A stretch of 64,000 nucleotides of DNA from Alcaligenes faecalis (GTDB lineage: Bacteria > Pseudomonadota > Gammaproteobacteria > Burkholderiales > Burkholderiaceae_B): NCBI RefSeq assembly GCF_002443155.1, contig NZ_CP023667.1, positions 3,100,001 to 3,164,000 of the forward strand, written 5' to 3'. The translations under genes and the position numbers were made by a program. Each line of letters begins with the position of its first letter. Within the stretch, counting starts at the first letter, position 1. A model generated the notes under the pieces. The model did not search any database, was not told the origin of the DNA, and worked only from the letters and a program-made list of their open reading frames with translations. Shown piece by piece: positions 20,059 through 29,034 of this stretch.

Positions 20059-20835
20059 CTAATGACGCATCGGCTCGGTCAGCAACTGGCAATTAGCAGC
20101 GAACATATAGCCCCAGTTATGAATCGAGCGGATAGGCAAAGCCGTCCCACCCTGGTTGAATTTGCGCCGCATACGGCTGACCAAAACCCCCAGACGATTG
20201 ATATGCAAAGCCCCAGGCGGATTGCTGATCACATCCGTTTTACTGGCGACAGCCTGCATCAACTCGTAATGGCTGGCCCGGCGACCCTCTTCTCGCAGCA
20301 AACGGACGATGAAGGCGCGCTCCGTGCTGGTCAGACTAAACGAAATACCCACAGGGGATATCAAGGCCCAGCCCTCCTGATCCAGCACCCATTCCTGGGG
20401 CAGAGACGGTTCAGGAATGAGGGGCATCTGCATCATGCGCCGCTGCAGGCTATGCAAACTGGCCGCCAGCAGCTCCAAAGACGCATCTTTGGGACAAAAC
20501 TGGTCTCCCCCGCTATGCAAGGCTTGCAGCATGGCCGAATCCGTCGCATCGGACTGCATCAGGATTCCAATTTGCGGACACAGCATACGCAAACGCACGG
20601 CTGCCGAGCAGATCTCTGCCAAGGCCCCACCCAGCCAGGCAATACATATAGAACCCGCATATCGGCCTCGTGTTTGGGCCAACTGCAATAAAGCCGTCAC
20701 ATCCGGACAAAAAATAAGACGATAACCACGTTCTGCCAGAGCCTGAATTTTTTGTTCTAGTAAGTTTCGATCAGGGATAGCTGTGGCCAGGTACAGCACA
20801 ACAGGACCGCCAGCAATTTCATTTGCAACCGACAT
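20059..20835 (-). CDS. OmpR-type winged-helix regulator with a non-canonical receiver-like domain
   Basis: The 258-residue protein ends in a winged-helix domain of the OmpR/PhoB type (about 155-250): ISFSLTSTERAFIVRLL, HYELMQAVASKTD, NRLGVLVSRMRRKF and IRSIHNWGYMF. The first 125 residues look like a response-regulator receiver in size and pattern, but where the phospho-accepting Asp is expected the text is ICIAWLGGA. The usual K-P after the last strand reads CPKDASLELLAASL. It is therefore probably phosphorylation-independent. No histidine kinase is nearby. It diverges from the XRE genes, and an inverted repeat covers its own start codon. Confidence 0.72.
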   Translation of the reverse strand: MSVANEIAGGPVVLYLATAIPDRNLLEQKIQALAERGYRLIFCPDVTALLQLAQTRGRYAGSICIAWLGGALAEICSAAVRLRMLCPQIGILMQSDATDSAMLQALHSGGDQFCPKDASLELLAASLHSLQRRMMQMPLIPEPSLPQEWVLDQEGWALISPVGISFSLTSTERAFIVRLLREEGRRASHYELMQAVASKTDVISNPPGALHINRLGVLVSRMRRKFNQGGTALPIRSIHNWGYMFAANCQLLTEPMRH

Positions 20836-20877
20836 AGTTGATACCTTAACTATAATGACATCTGATGACTATGTCGG
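20829..20877. promoter_or_regulatory. inverted repeat over the start of the winged-helix regulator
   Basis: CCGACATAGT (20829-20838) and ACTATGTCGG (20868-20877) are a perfect 10-base inverted repeat with a 29-base spacer. The first arm covers the regulator's start codon on the minus strand. It may be a pair of binding half-sites for autoregulation or control of the divergent genes; function is inferred. Confidence 0.45.
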
Positions 20878-20886
20878 ACAGTATAA

Positions 20887-20900
20887 ATCACGACCGTGAT
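20887..20900. promoter_or_regulatory. palindrome ATCACG-AC-CGTGAT upstream of the first XRE gene
   Basis: A perfect 6+6 inverted repeat lies about 50 bases before the first XRE start, in the divergent promoter region. It is a good operator candidate for either neighbour. The second XRE copy does not carry it. Confidence 0.45.
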
Positions 20901-20908
20901 TTTTAATT

Positions 20909-20950
20909 AAAACCATCGTGCTGGCGCTTGCATCAACAATCTGTTGTGTG
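20909..20950 (+). repeat. conserved leader of XRE copy 1
   Basis: AAAACCATCGTGC, then a variable stretch, then AACAATCTGT and GTGTG. The same blocks occur, without gaps, at 21497-21538 before copy 2. The leader ends at the GTG start and carries no ribosome site. Confidence 0.7.
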
Positions 20951-21322
20951 AAACATTTCTCCGAACGCCTTCGCCATGCACGTCAATATCGCGGTCTGTC
21001 TCAGGCTGATTTGGCACGTCTATGCGGATTGAGTCAGAGTGCCATCTCCAACTACGAAAACGGTACTCGTCGAGATGCTCGTGAAATTCTGGAATTGTCC
21101 AGAGCCTTGAATGTCAGCGCTGTGTGGTTGCGCAAAGGTACCGGCACGATGGAATTCACCAAGGATGGCTACACACTGTCCGAACCCCAGGCCGGCCCTC
21201 CGATTGTCTCTTGGCCCTTCCGTCTGTTCTCCGTTGATGAGGTGGTTGCTTTGGCAGATAGCGAACGTGATTTGCTTGATCGCACTTTGCGTCATTTGCT
21301 GGACGGCATGAAAAAGCGCTAG
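20948..21322 (+). CDS. XRE-family HTH regulator, copy 1
   Basis: The product is 124 residues from the GTG at 20948. The helix-turn-helix covers about residues 5-60: SQADLARLCGLSQSAISNYE, then NGTRRDAREILELSRAL. The C-terminal part carries GPPIVSWPF and FSVDEVVAL, shared with copy 2. I chose this GTG because copy 2 starts at the identical place and has a stop just upstream in frame, whereas copy 1 merely happens to be open back to 20918. No ribosome site is visible. It probably binds DNA as a dimer; the target is unknown. Confidence 0.82.
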   Translation: MKHFSERLRHARQYRGLSQADLARLCGLSQSAISNYENGTRRDAREILELSRALNVSAVWLRKGTGTMEFTKDGYTLSEPQAGPPIVSWPFRLFSVDEVVALADSERDLLDRTLRHLLDGMKKR

Positions 21323-21496
21323 CTGCGGCTCCTTTCTCCCACCTTCTGGCCCTGCCACCACGCTTCGCAGTGCTTTGCCAAGTACTTGGCAGCACACTGT
21401 TCAATACCAGGCTGCAACCCCGCCTATCCTAACCCTCTCTCTGGTTTAGCAAGCTGGTTGAGCTGGATAGTTTTATCACATACGGGGTTTTTCTTG

Positions 21497-21538
21497 AAAA
21501 CCATCGTGCAGGGCGTTCCATGAACAATCTGTAGTGTG
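21497..21538 (+). repeat. conserved leader of XRE copy 2
   Basis: Gapless match to 20909-20950, with exactly 39 bases from the first A to the GTG start in both copies. It shows that the duplication included upstream sequence, or that this stretch is a functional operator or leader. Confidence 0.7.
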
Positions 21539-21913
21539 AAACACTTCTCTGATCGTCTCCGCCACGCCCGCCTGCAACGCGGCTTTTCTCAAGCCGAACT
21601 GGCTCGCCTGTGTAACCTTAGCCAAAGCGCCATCTCCAATTACGAGAGTGGCACGCGGCGTGACGCGCGTGAAATTCTGGATCTGGCCAAAGCTCTGAAC
21701 ATCAGCGCCCAATGGCTCAAGAACGGGCTGGGCAATATGGAGCTGAGTGCAGCCCATGCCGCCACCTTGCAAGACTCTGGCGAAGGGCCACCGATTGTGA
21801 CCTGGCCCTTCAACCGCTTTTCCGTGGACGAGATTGTGGCTTTGCCACCCAAAGAGCGTGACCATCTGGATCAAACCATCCGTCATCTGCTCAACGGCAT
21901 GAAAAGAAAATAA
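21536..21913 (+). CDS. XRE-family HTH regulator, copy 2
   Basis: This 125-residue protein is a tandem paralogue of the gene 0.59 kb upstream. It keeps SQAELARLCNLSQSAISNYE and SGTRRDAREILDLAKALN and the C-terminal GPPIVTWPF and FSVDEIVAL, and differs mainly in the linker at about residues 70-85. The start is GTG with no visible ribosome site. About 40 bases of upstream sequence are conserved with copy 1. It is followed by the thiC riboswitch, which looks like a separate transcription unit. Confidence 0.85.
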   Translation: MKHFSDRLRHARLQRGFSQAELARLCNLSQSAISNYESGTRRDAREILDLAKALNISAQWLKNGLGNMELSAAHAATLQDSGEGPPIVTWPFNRFSVDEIVALPPKERDHLDQTIRHLLNGMKRK

Positions 21914-21958
21914 GCCTTATACGTCCACAAGCAGCTCCAAGATACCTATACTTGTCAG

Positions 21959-24020
<2,062 letters not shown>

Positions 24021-24083
24021 TGCTTTGTTGAACACGGGCCTGGGTGTGAACATGATCTTTGTTTGATCGGGCCTTGATGGGTT

Positions 24084-24123
24084 AAAGCCCTGGGTGGATT
24101 TTTTCTGCCTGGGGCTTTTTTTT
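24084..24123 (+). terminator. intrinsic terminator of thiC
   Basis: AAAGCCCTGGG pairs with CCTGGGGCTTT (two wobbles) across a T-rich loop, with an eight-T tail. Confidence 0.85.
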
Positions 24124-24200
24124 GTGCGGGGTTCGTTGCTTCATTTGTAGGAACGCGAGGTTTGTCAGGCAGAAGAGATCGTTGCAGGAGACGCCAGTCA

Positions 24201-24417
24201 AGCCTAGCTTCAGGGTGTCCGGGCTGAGTGTTTGCCGGTGCTGCGCACCGGTGCCCTTGTCAGGAGATAGCTACGGGCGCATCCTGAACTCGCCGGGTAC
24301 TTGGTCCCCCGGACCAAGTACAAGCGTCCGGCTCAAACAGCAGGATGCTTGCATCCCTACGCTATCTCCCGCCCGCGGCAAACCCTCTGAACCGCCCGGA
24401 CACCCTGAAGCTAGGCT
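24201..24417 (-). repeat. structured repeat element, intact copy (217 bases)
   Basis: Perfect 24-base outer arms (24201-24224 and 24394-24417) enclose several nested hairpins: an 11-base stem at 24297-24321 with a 3-base loop (arm GTACTTGGTCC), and CCGGTGC/GCACCGG at 24235-24251. Read on the minus strand, the core matches a second element at 24671-26082, which is split by an insertion sequence. No coding frame is credible. It resembles a non-autonomous or RNA-like palindromic element; I do not recognise a named family. Confidence 0.85.
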
Positions 24418-24500
24418 CAACTGGCTCACAATCGTTTTTTTCTGAACAGTTCAAACTGCATCCTTGAATGGCGTATGGCACTTTCCTAACCTGCGTCGAA

Positions 24501-24644
24501 TCTCTGACCTCCCACCTCAGGCCTCTCACCTGAGACCTTTCACCTCCGACCACTCACCTCAGTCCTTTCACCTCCGACGTCAAACGTCAAACCTCAAGCC
24601 CCAAACTTCAGATCCGAGATCCCAAATCTCAGACCCTGAATACA
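24501..24644 (+). repeat. pyrimidine-rich degenerate tandem repeats
   Basis: Units such as CTCACCTCAG, CTTTCACCTCCGAC and CAAACGTCAAACCTCAAG recur imperfectly. This low-complexity stretch lies between the two structured repeats and shows no credible gene. Confidence 0.6.
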
Positions 24645-24670
24645 TGATTACTTGAATAGCCACGGTATGA

Positions 24671-24810
24671 GCCCTTGGGGGCGGTGGGGACCCGGAGGGG
24701 CGATTCAGAGTACTTGCCGCGGGCGGGGGCATGATCCGGGGTGCAAGCACTCTGCTGTTTGAGCGGAACGCTTGTGGTTCGTCCGGGGGACGAACCACCC
24801 CGCGAGGTTC
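24671..24810 (+). repeat. structured repeat element, second copy, left part
   Basis: This holds the left outer arm (24671-24701), the shared core with GCAAGCA, CTGCTGTTTGAGC and CGCTTGT, and an 11-base hairpin at 24774-24798 (arm GTGGTTCGTCC, loop GGG). It stops at GTTC (24807-24810), where the insertion sequence begins. The right part resumes at 25986. Joined, the element would be about 233 bases. Confidence 0.85.
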
Positions 24811-24821
24811 TATGGTTTGGG

Positions 24822-25772
24822 TCAAGCTGTTTTAGGTGATAGTTTGGACGGGTCAAAGGCTTGTCCACTTTTCCACACGGCATATGCAATGCGCAGCAAC
24901 TTACGAGCCAGAATCACAATCGATTCTGTGCCCGCCAGGCCTCGGGCACGATACGCTTCATACAACGGTTTACATGCCGCACTGCGGCAGGCCGACATCG
25001 CTGCCAAATACAGTTGTCGGCGCAGCAAAGTCGGCCCACGCTTGCTGATACGACGACGGCCTCGCTTGGTCCCTGAGTCGTTGGGTCGGGGATCGAGCCC
25101 GCTATACGCGACTAAGGCATCCGCATTGGCAAAGGGAATACGATTGAGCAGTTCGGTCAACAAGGCCGCTGTCTGTTGACCGATGCCACTCACACTACGT
25201 AAACGTTGATATCCCTGTTCGAGCTGCGGGTCGTTCGCAATCAAATGCTGTATTTGTTGATCCATTGAGGCCAGCACAACATCAAATCCATGTTGCAACG
25301 CTTGGGTATCGACACCTGATAGATCCACGTCGGTAAAGGCCTGGCGTAAAGCGCTCTGGTGAGTGATCACTTGAGCGCGACGAGACAACAGTTGACGCAA
25401 CTGTTGTTGCTCGGGGGTGAGCGGTTGCCAAGCTTGCAGGCTGGATTGATGCTCTTGCAGGTAGCGGACAATGACCTCTGCATCAATATTATCGGTCTTG
25501 GCCCGGCTGCCTAAGGCTCGTGCATAGTAAAAGACATCACGCGCGTTCAAGATATAGACCGTCAAGCCATGCAGATAAGCCAACTGGGCCAGTAAGGTGT
25601 GGTAATTGCCCGTTGACTCCATGGCAATTAGCGCGTGTTCTGACACTGTCTTTAACCAACGGGTAATGCCAGTCGCCGTGTTGGCAATGATGCAGGGCCG
25701 TTGGCCCGCTACGCTTATGACCAGCTCAGCCTTGGCAACATCAGCACCGATATAAAGCACAGTCGTTTGCAT
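24822..25772 (-). CDS. IS110-family transposase (DEDD recombinase)
   Basis: From MQTTVLYIGADVAKAEL, with a GGAGG site 7 bases upstream, the product is 316 residues and appears intact. The N-terminal RuvC-like domain shows the acidic residues: GADVAKAE, ALIAMESTGNYH and AKTDNIDAEV. The C-terminal Tnp20 domain has LRSVSGIGQQTAALL, VAYSGLDPRPNDSGTKRG and MSACRSAACKPLYEAYR with the candidate catalytic Ser. IS110 enzymes use an RNA encoded in the element to choose target and donor DNA. An upstream in-frame start (25820) lacks family resemblance. Confidence 0.93.
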   Translation of the reverse strand: MQTTVLYIGADVAKAELVISVAGQRPCIIANTATGITRWLKTVSEHALIAMESTGNYHTLLAQLAYLHGLTVYILNARDVFYYARALGSRAKTDNIDAEVIVRYLQEHQSSLQAWQPLTPEQQQLRQLLSRRAQVITHQSALRQAFTDVDLSGVDTQALQHGFDVVLASMDQQIQHLIANDPQLEQGYQRLRSVSGIGQQTAALLTELLNRIPFANADALVAYSGLDPRPNDSGTKRGRRRISKRGPTLLRRQLYLAAMSACRSAACKPLYEAYRARGLAGTESIVILARKLLRIAYAVWKSGQAFDPSKLSPKTA

Positions 25773-25985
25773 GGGAGCACCTCCAAAGCGCACAATGAGT
25801 AACGTCGGGGTGTACGCCATCCGGCTCGTTGACTTGCGTTCAGATCGGCGGTCGCGGTTCGATGAACGGCGCCGCTCAGTTCCTTATCGACGGTGATGGG
25901 TGGGGCGGGAGAGTTCTCGCGGTGTCGGTCCGGCATTGGCCGATCGTTCAGGATGTCCCTCCACCCCGACAACTTAACCATACAA
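25773..25985 (-). ncRNA. candidate bridge RNA region of the IS110 element
   Basis: The 213 bases between the left end and the recombinase have no gene. On the minus strand GGGTGG...GGGA can pair with TCCC...CCACCC, enclosing an internal loop closed by a TCGGC-CAAT-GCCGG hairpin. One loop side reads CATCCTGAAC (25955-25946), 8/10 identical to the occupied site's left half and 10/10 to the same place in the intact repeat. The other side contains CCGCGAG (25922-25916), complementary to the right half CTCGCGG. This is the expected design of a target-binding loop. Exact RNA ends are unknown. Confidence 0.7.
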
Positions 25986-26082
25986 GTTCAGAGTGCGCCC
26001 GGATGATGACCTCGACAAGGGGACCGGTGCGCAGCACCGGCAAGTGCTCAAGCCCCTCCGGGTCTCCACCGCCCCCAAGGGC
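25986..26082 (+). repeat. structured repeat element, second copy, right part
   Basis: It resumes at GTTC and contains GTGCGCCCG, GACAAGG and ACCGGTGCGCAGCACCGG, all shared with the intact copy. The right outer arm (26052-26082) pairs with 24671-24701 over 31 bases with one mismatch. About 250 further bases to the lipoprotein gene hold only a heptamer repeat and a terminator. Confidence 0.85.
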
Positions 26083-26183
26083 GTGCTCATTACTGGGTTC
26101 TACTCAATAATCAGTCTTACCCCAAAGCAACGGTGACGTCATCAGCGACAACAGATAAGCACCAATTGGCAGCTCACAGCTAA

Positions 26184-26225
26184 CAACAAGCAACAAGCAA
26201 CAAGCAACAAGCAACAAGCAACAAG
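26184..26225 (+). repeat. six tandem copies of CAACAAG
   Basis: Six exact heptamers in a row, with a partial unit on each side. It lies in non-coding DNA between the structured repeat and the lipoprotein terminator. Too short and spacerless to be CRISPR. Confidence 0.95.
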
Positions 26226-26270
26226 CAGAGGATTCTGCCCTAAAACCCCATTACTCCCCGATCGAGCACA

Positions 26271-26301
26271 AAAAAAGCCCGGCTAAAAAACCGGGCCTTT
26301 T
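26271..26301 (-). terminator. intrinsic terminator of the OmpA-like lipoprotein gene
   Basis: On the minus strand a CCGG-GC rich stem (GCCCGG/CCGGGC) with an A/T-rich loop is followed by a seven-T run. It lies about 35 bases after the stop codon. Confidence 0.85.
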
Positions 26302-26333
26302 ATCAACACGCCCGAAGGCGTACAAGCAGAGAC

Positions 26334-26996
26334 TTACTTCTGCGGAGCGTACAAATACAACTCCACGCGGCGGTTCATGGCGCGGCCTTCTGCCGTCGCA
26401 TTATCACCAATAGGAGCGTTCGGGCCACGGCCTTCCACCATCAAACGACCTTGCCCCACACCTTGCTGCGTCAGATAATTCGTCACAGCACTTGCGCGGT
26501 TAACCGACAAAGTTTGATTGGTCTGTGCCGACCCGGTGCTATCGGTATGGCCGACAGCCTTGGCACGCAACTCTGGGTGCTGATTCATGGCGCGAGCCAC
26601 ACTATCCAGAACAGGCAGCAAAGCAGGTTTCAACTGATAATGGCCGGTATCAAAAGACACGCTGCTAGGAATATTGACCCGCAAGCTGCCGTCCGGCATT
26701 TCGGTCACATCCACACCCAGGCCAGTTGCGCCAGACTGCTGAACATCCTTTTTAATGCCAGACCAGTTATAAGCCGCAATACCACCAGCCAGTGCACCGA
26801 TACCTGCACCGATCATGGCTGCCTTGCTGCTATCGCCAATCAAAGCCCCCAGACCAGCCCCCACAGCAGCGCCACCACCCGCACCCACTGCGGTGCGACC
26901 ACCAGTGCTCATATTGTCCATCGTGCCGCAAGCGGCCAAGAGGGAAAGAGCACCAGCACATGCTGCTAATTTTGCAGAACGAATGGAAATTGTCAT
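26334..26996 (-). CDS. OmpA-family outer-membrane lipoprotein (YiaD-like)
   Basis: This is a 220-residue exported lipoprotein. The signal peptide ends in LSLLAACGT, giving the lipidated Cys at about residue 23. A Gly-rich segment (GAGGGAAVGAGLGALIGD, then AAMIGAGIGALAGGIAAY) resembles glycine-zipper membrane motifs. The C-terminal OmpA domain starts near VSFDTGHYQL and has VGHTDSTGSAQTNQTLSVNRA and GRAMNRRVELYL, the peptidoglycan-binding signature. It probably tethers the outer membrane to the wall. It is a single-gene unit with its own terminator. Confidence 0.92.
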   Translation of the reverse strand: MTISIRSAKLAACAGALSLLAACGTMDNMSTGGRTAVGAGGGAAVGAGLGALIGDSSKAAMIGAGIGALAGGIAAYNWSGIKKDVQQSGATGLGVDVTEMPDGSLRVNIPSSVSFDTGHYQLKPALLPVLDSVARAMNQHPELRAKAVGHTDSTGSAQTNQTLSVNRASAVTNYLTQQGVGQGRLMVEGRGPNAPIGDNATAEGRAMNRRVELYLYAPQK

Positions 26997-27177
26997 TATT
27001 GGCTCCGTAATCTCAAATTAAGTACCAGGACCGCTTGAATGCCTCTAATACTAGCAAGATGAACAGCAAGCAGGTACTTCAAAACAGACTTCACTGCCTT
27101 CTTTAACAATTCTTGAGCTTGCCAGCGACCAGACCAACTTAAGTCACTGATTGCCTGGGGGCTAAGTCTTTGAAAGC

Positions 27178-28167
27178 TTAGAACAACTCGGCGCCCGAGT
27201 CGGCAACGACTTCTTTGTACTTCTTCAGATCATTGCTGACAAGCTCGCTGAACTCAGCCATGGTACCAGGCTGCACATCAGAACCCATGGTAGCCAGTGC
27301 CTCACGCACGGCCGGGTCCATCAAAGCCTTGGAGTAAGCGGCATACAGCTTGTCCAGAACAGGCTGTGGCGTACCGCCGGTAGCGAACACACCAAACCAG
27401 GTACCCAGATCAAAAGGCTTCACACCAGCCTGTTCCATGGTAGGAACGTCGGGCAGGAAACTGGAACGCTCCAGAGTAGTCACCGCCAGTGCCTTGACGG
27501 TATCGGCCTTGATCAGCGGCGCTGCAGAAGCCAGGTTGTCAAACATGAAATGCACTTGGCCAGCCAGCAAGGCCGTCTTGGCGGGGTTGGCACCGGCGTA
27601 AGGAACGTGCACGGAATTGATCTGAGCACGGGTATTCAGCACTTCACCAGCCAGATGACCTGCACTGCCATTACCGCCCGAAGCAAAGTTCATCTGACCG
27701 GGGTGTTCTTTGGCATAGCTGATCAGATCCTGCACGGACGCAATCTTGTTTTCCGCAGCAAATTCCTTGTTCACGATCAGGATGTTAGGCACCGAGGCAA
27801 CCAGAGCGATAGGCGCAAAGCTCTCGACCGGATCAAAAGGAACCGTCTTGTACAACCAGGGATTGATGGAGTTGATAGCCACGGCGCCCATCATCAGGGT
27901 GTAGCCGTCCGGAGCGGCCTTGGCCACGATGCTGGCACCAATGTTGCCACCCGCGCCCGACTTGTTCTCCACCACAACCGTGCCCAGATCGCCTTTGACA
28001 CGTTCAGCCAGCAAGCGTGCCATGCTATCCAAGGGGCCACCCGGCGGGTAAGGCACCACGAACTGGATAGGTTTGGAAGGATAGGAATCCTCTGCCATTA
28101 CAGCCGGGGCAGCCATGACAGCCGCAACACCAGAGACAGCCAGCAGCCACTTACAGACACGAAACAT
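27178..28167 (-). CDS. Bug/TctC-type periplasmic solute-binding protein
   Basis: The 329-residue product begins MFRVCKWLLAVSGVAAVMAA, a Sec signal peptide. SKPIQFVVPYPPGGPLDSMAR is the hallmark start of the Bug fold, followed by VVVENKSGAGGNIGASIVAKA, YTLMMGAV and FAPIALVASVPNILIVN. Bug proteins bind carboxylates and related small molecules and are greatly expanded in Bordetella and relatives, mostly without a cognate TctAB permease, as here. The ATG at 28167 has AAGGA upstream; a longer start lacks the signal peptide shape. The ligand is unknown. Confidence 0.92.
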   Translation of the reverse strand: MFRVCKWLLAVSGVAAVMAAPAVMAEDSYPSKPIQFVVPYPPGGPLDSMARLLAERVKGDLGTVVVENKSGAGGNIGASIVAKAAPDGYTLMMGAVAINSINPWLYKTVPFDPVESFAPIALVASVPNILIVNKEFAAENKIASVQDLISYAKEHPGQMNFASGGNGSAGHLAGEVLNTRAQINSVHVPYAGANPAKTALLAGQVHFMFDNLASAAPLIKADTVKALAVTTLERSSFLPDVPTMEQAGVKPFDLGTWFGVFATGGTPQPVLDKLYAAYSKALMDPAVREALATMGSDVQPGTMAEFSELVSNDLKKYKEVVADSGAELF

Positions 28168-28236
28168 CACTTTTTTCCTTGAAATAAAAATGCATATGGG
28201 CTGCGCAAGGCAGCCCATTCAGAGCAGCCACCGATC

Positions 28237-28974
28237 TTAATGAATGATCTGGCTTAAGAACTCGCGTGTTCTTTCACTGCGTGGCGAGTCAAAGAACTCA
28301 TCAGGGGTATTTTGCTCGATGATTTCGCCCTGATCCATAAAAATGACCCGATCTGCCACTTTACGCGCAAAACCCATCTCGTGGGTCACGCACAGCATGG
28401 TCATGCCGGTATGGGCCAGTTCCACCATCACTTCCAGCACTTCCTTGACCATTTCCGGGTCCAAGGCCGAGGTGGGCTCGTCGAACAGCATGATTTTAGG
28501 CTCCATGCACAAGGAACGTGCAATAGCCACGCGCTGCTGCTGTCCACCGGAAAGCTGTCCGGGATACTTGTTGGCCTGCTCCGGGATGCGCACACGCTCC
28601 AGATACTTCATGGCCAGCTCCTGCGCCTGCGCCTTGGTCTTGCGACGTACCCACATCGGTCCCAAAGTCAGGTTCTCCATTACGGTCAGGTGGGGAAACA
28701 GGTTGAAGTGCTGAAATACCATGCCCACATCACGCCGAATGGCCTCGACCTGGCGCACATCGTTGGTAAGCTCCTCACCGGCCACAATAATCTGCCCTTT
28801 CTGATGCTCTTCCAGGCGATTGATACACCGGATCAACGTGGACTTGCCCGAACCCGATGGGCCGCAAATAACGATGCGCTCGCCCGAGGCCACGTCCAGA
28901 TTGATGTCGCGCAGCACATGAAACTGCCCGTACCATTTATTGACGTTCTTTAGCTGAATAATGGCGTCTGCCAT
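28237..28974 (-). CDS. aapP: general L-amino acid ABC transporter, ATPase
   Basis: This 245-residue ABC ATPase powers the amino-acid importer encoded with it. Walker A is GPSGSGKST at about 37, the Q-loop lies in [16 protein letters not shown], the signature is [15 protein letters not shown], Walker B is [14 protein letters not shown] and the switch His is in CVTHEMGFA. It is the last gene of aapJQMP, about 60 bases after aapM. The near-identical GlnQ subfamily is distinguished only by context. Confidence 0.92.
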   Translation of the reverse strand: MADAIIQLKNVNKWYGQFHVLRDINLDVASGERIVICGPSGSGKSTLIRCINRLEEHQKGQIIVAGEELTNDVRQVEAIRRDVGMVFQHFNLFPHLTVMENLTLGPMWVRRKTKAQAQELAMKYLERVRIPEQANKYPGQLSGGQQQRVAIARSLCMEPKIMLFDEPTSALDPEMVKEVLEVMVELAHTGMTMLCVTHEMGFARKVADRVIFMDQGEIIEQNTPDEFFDSPRSERTREFLSQIIH

Positions 28975-29034
28975 GCAAAACTCCTTGTCTGGCCAGCAAG
29001 GCTCGAGGTGACACCCAAAGCCTTGCTACCTGTG

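Larger units (their letters stand above)
24811..25985 (-). mobile_element. IS110-family insertion sequence (about 1.18 kb) inside the structured repeat
   Basis: The boundaries are set by comparison with the intact repeat copy: the left part ends in GTTC (24807-24810) and the right part resumes with GTTC (25986-25989), so a 4-base core is present at both junctions. TATGGTT at 24811 and AACCATA at 25976-25982 are a short subterminal inverted repeat. There are no classical terminal inverted repeats, as expected for IS110. One recombinase gene fills the element, with about 210 non-coding bases before it and almost none after it, the layout of the IS110 rather than IS1111 group. Confidence 0.88.

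Noticed and set aside
20918..20947. Upstream GTG start for XRE copy 1
   Set aside because: The paralogue has the same GTG but a stop codon shortly after in that frame, so the downstream GTG is the conserved start.
24122..24445. 107-codon open frame through the structured repeat
   Set aside because: It runs through nested palindromes; the translation is a by-product of the repeat.
26184..26225. CRISPR-like array
   Set aside because: Heptamers without spacers and no cas genes in the window.
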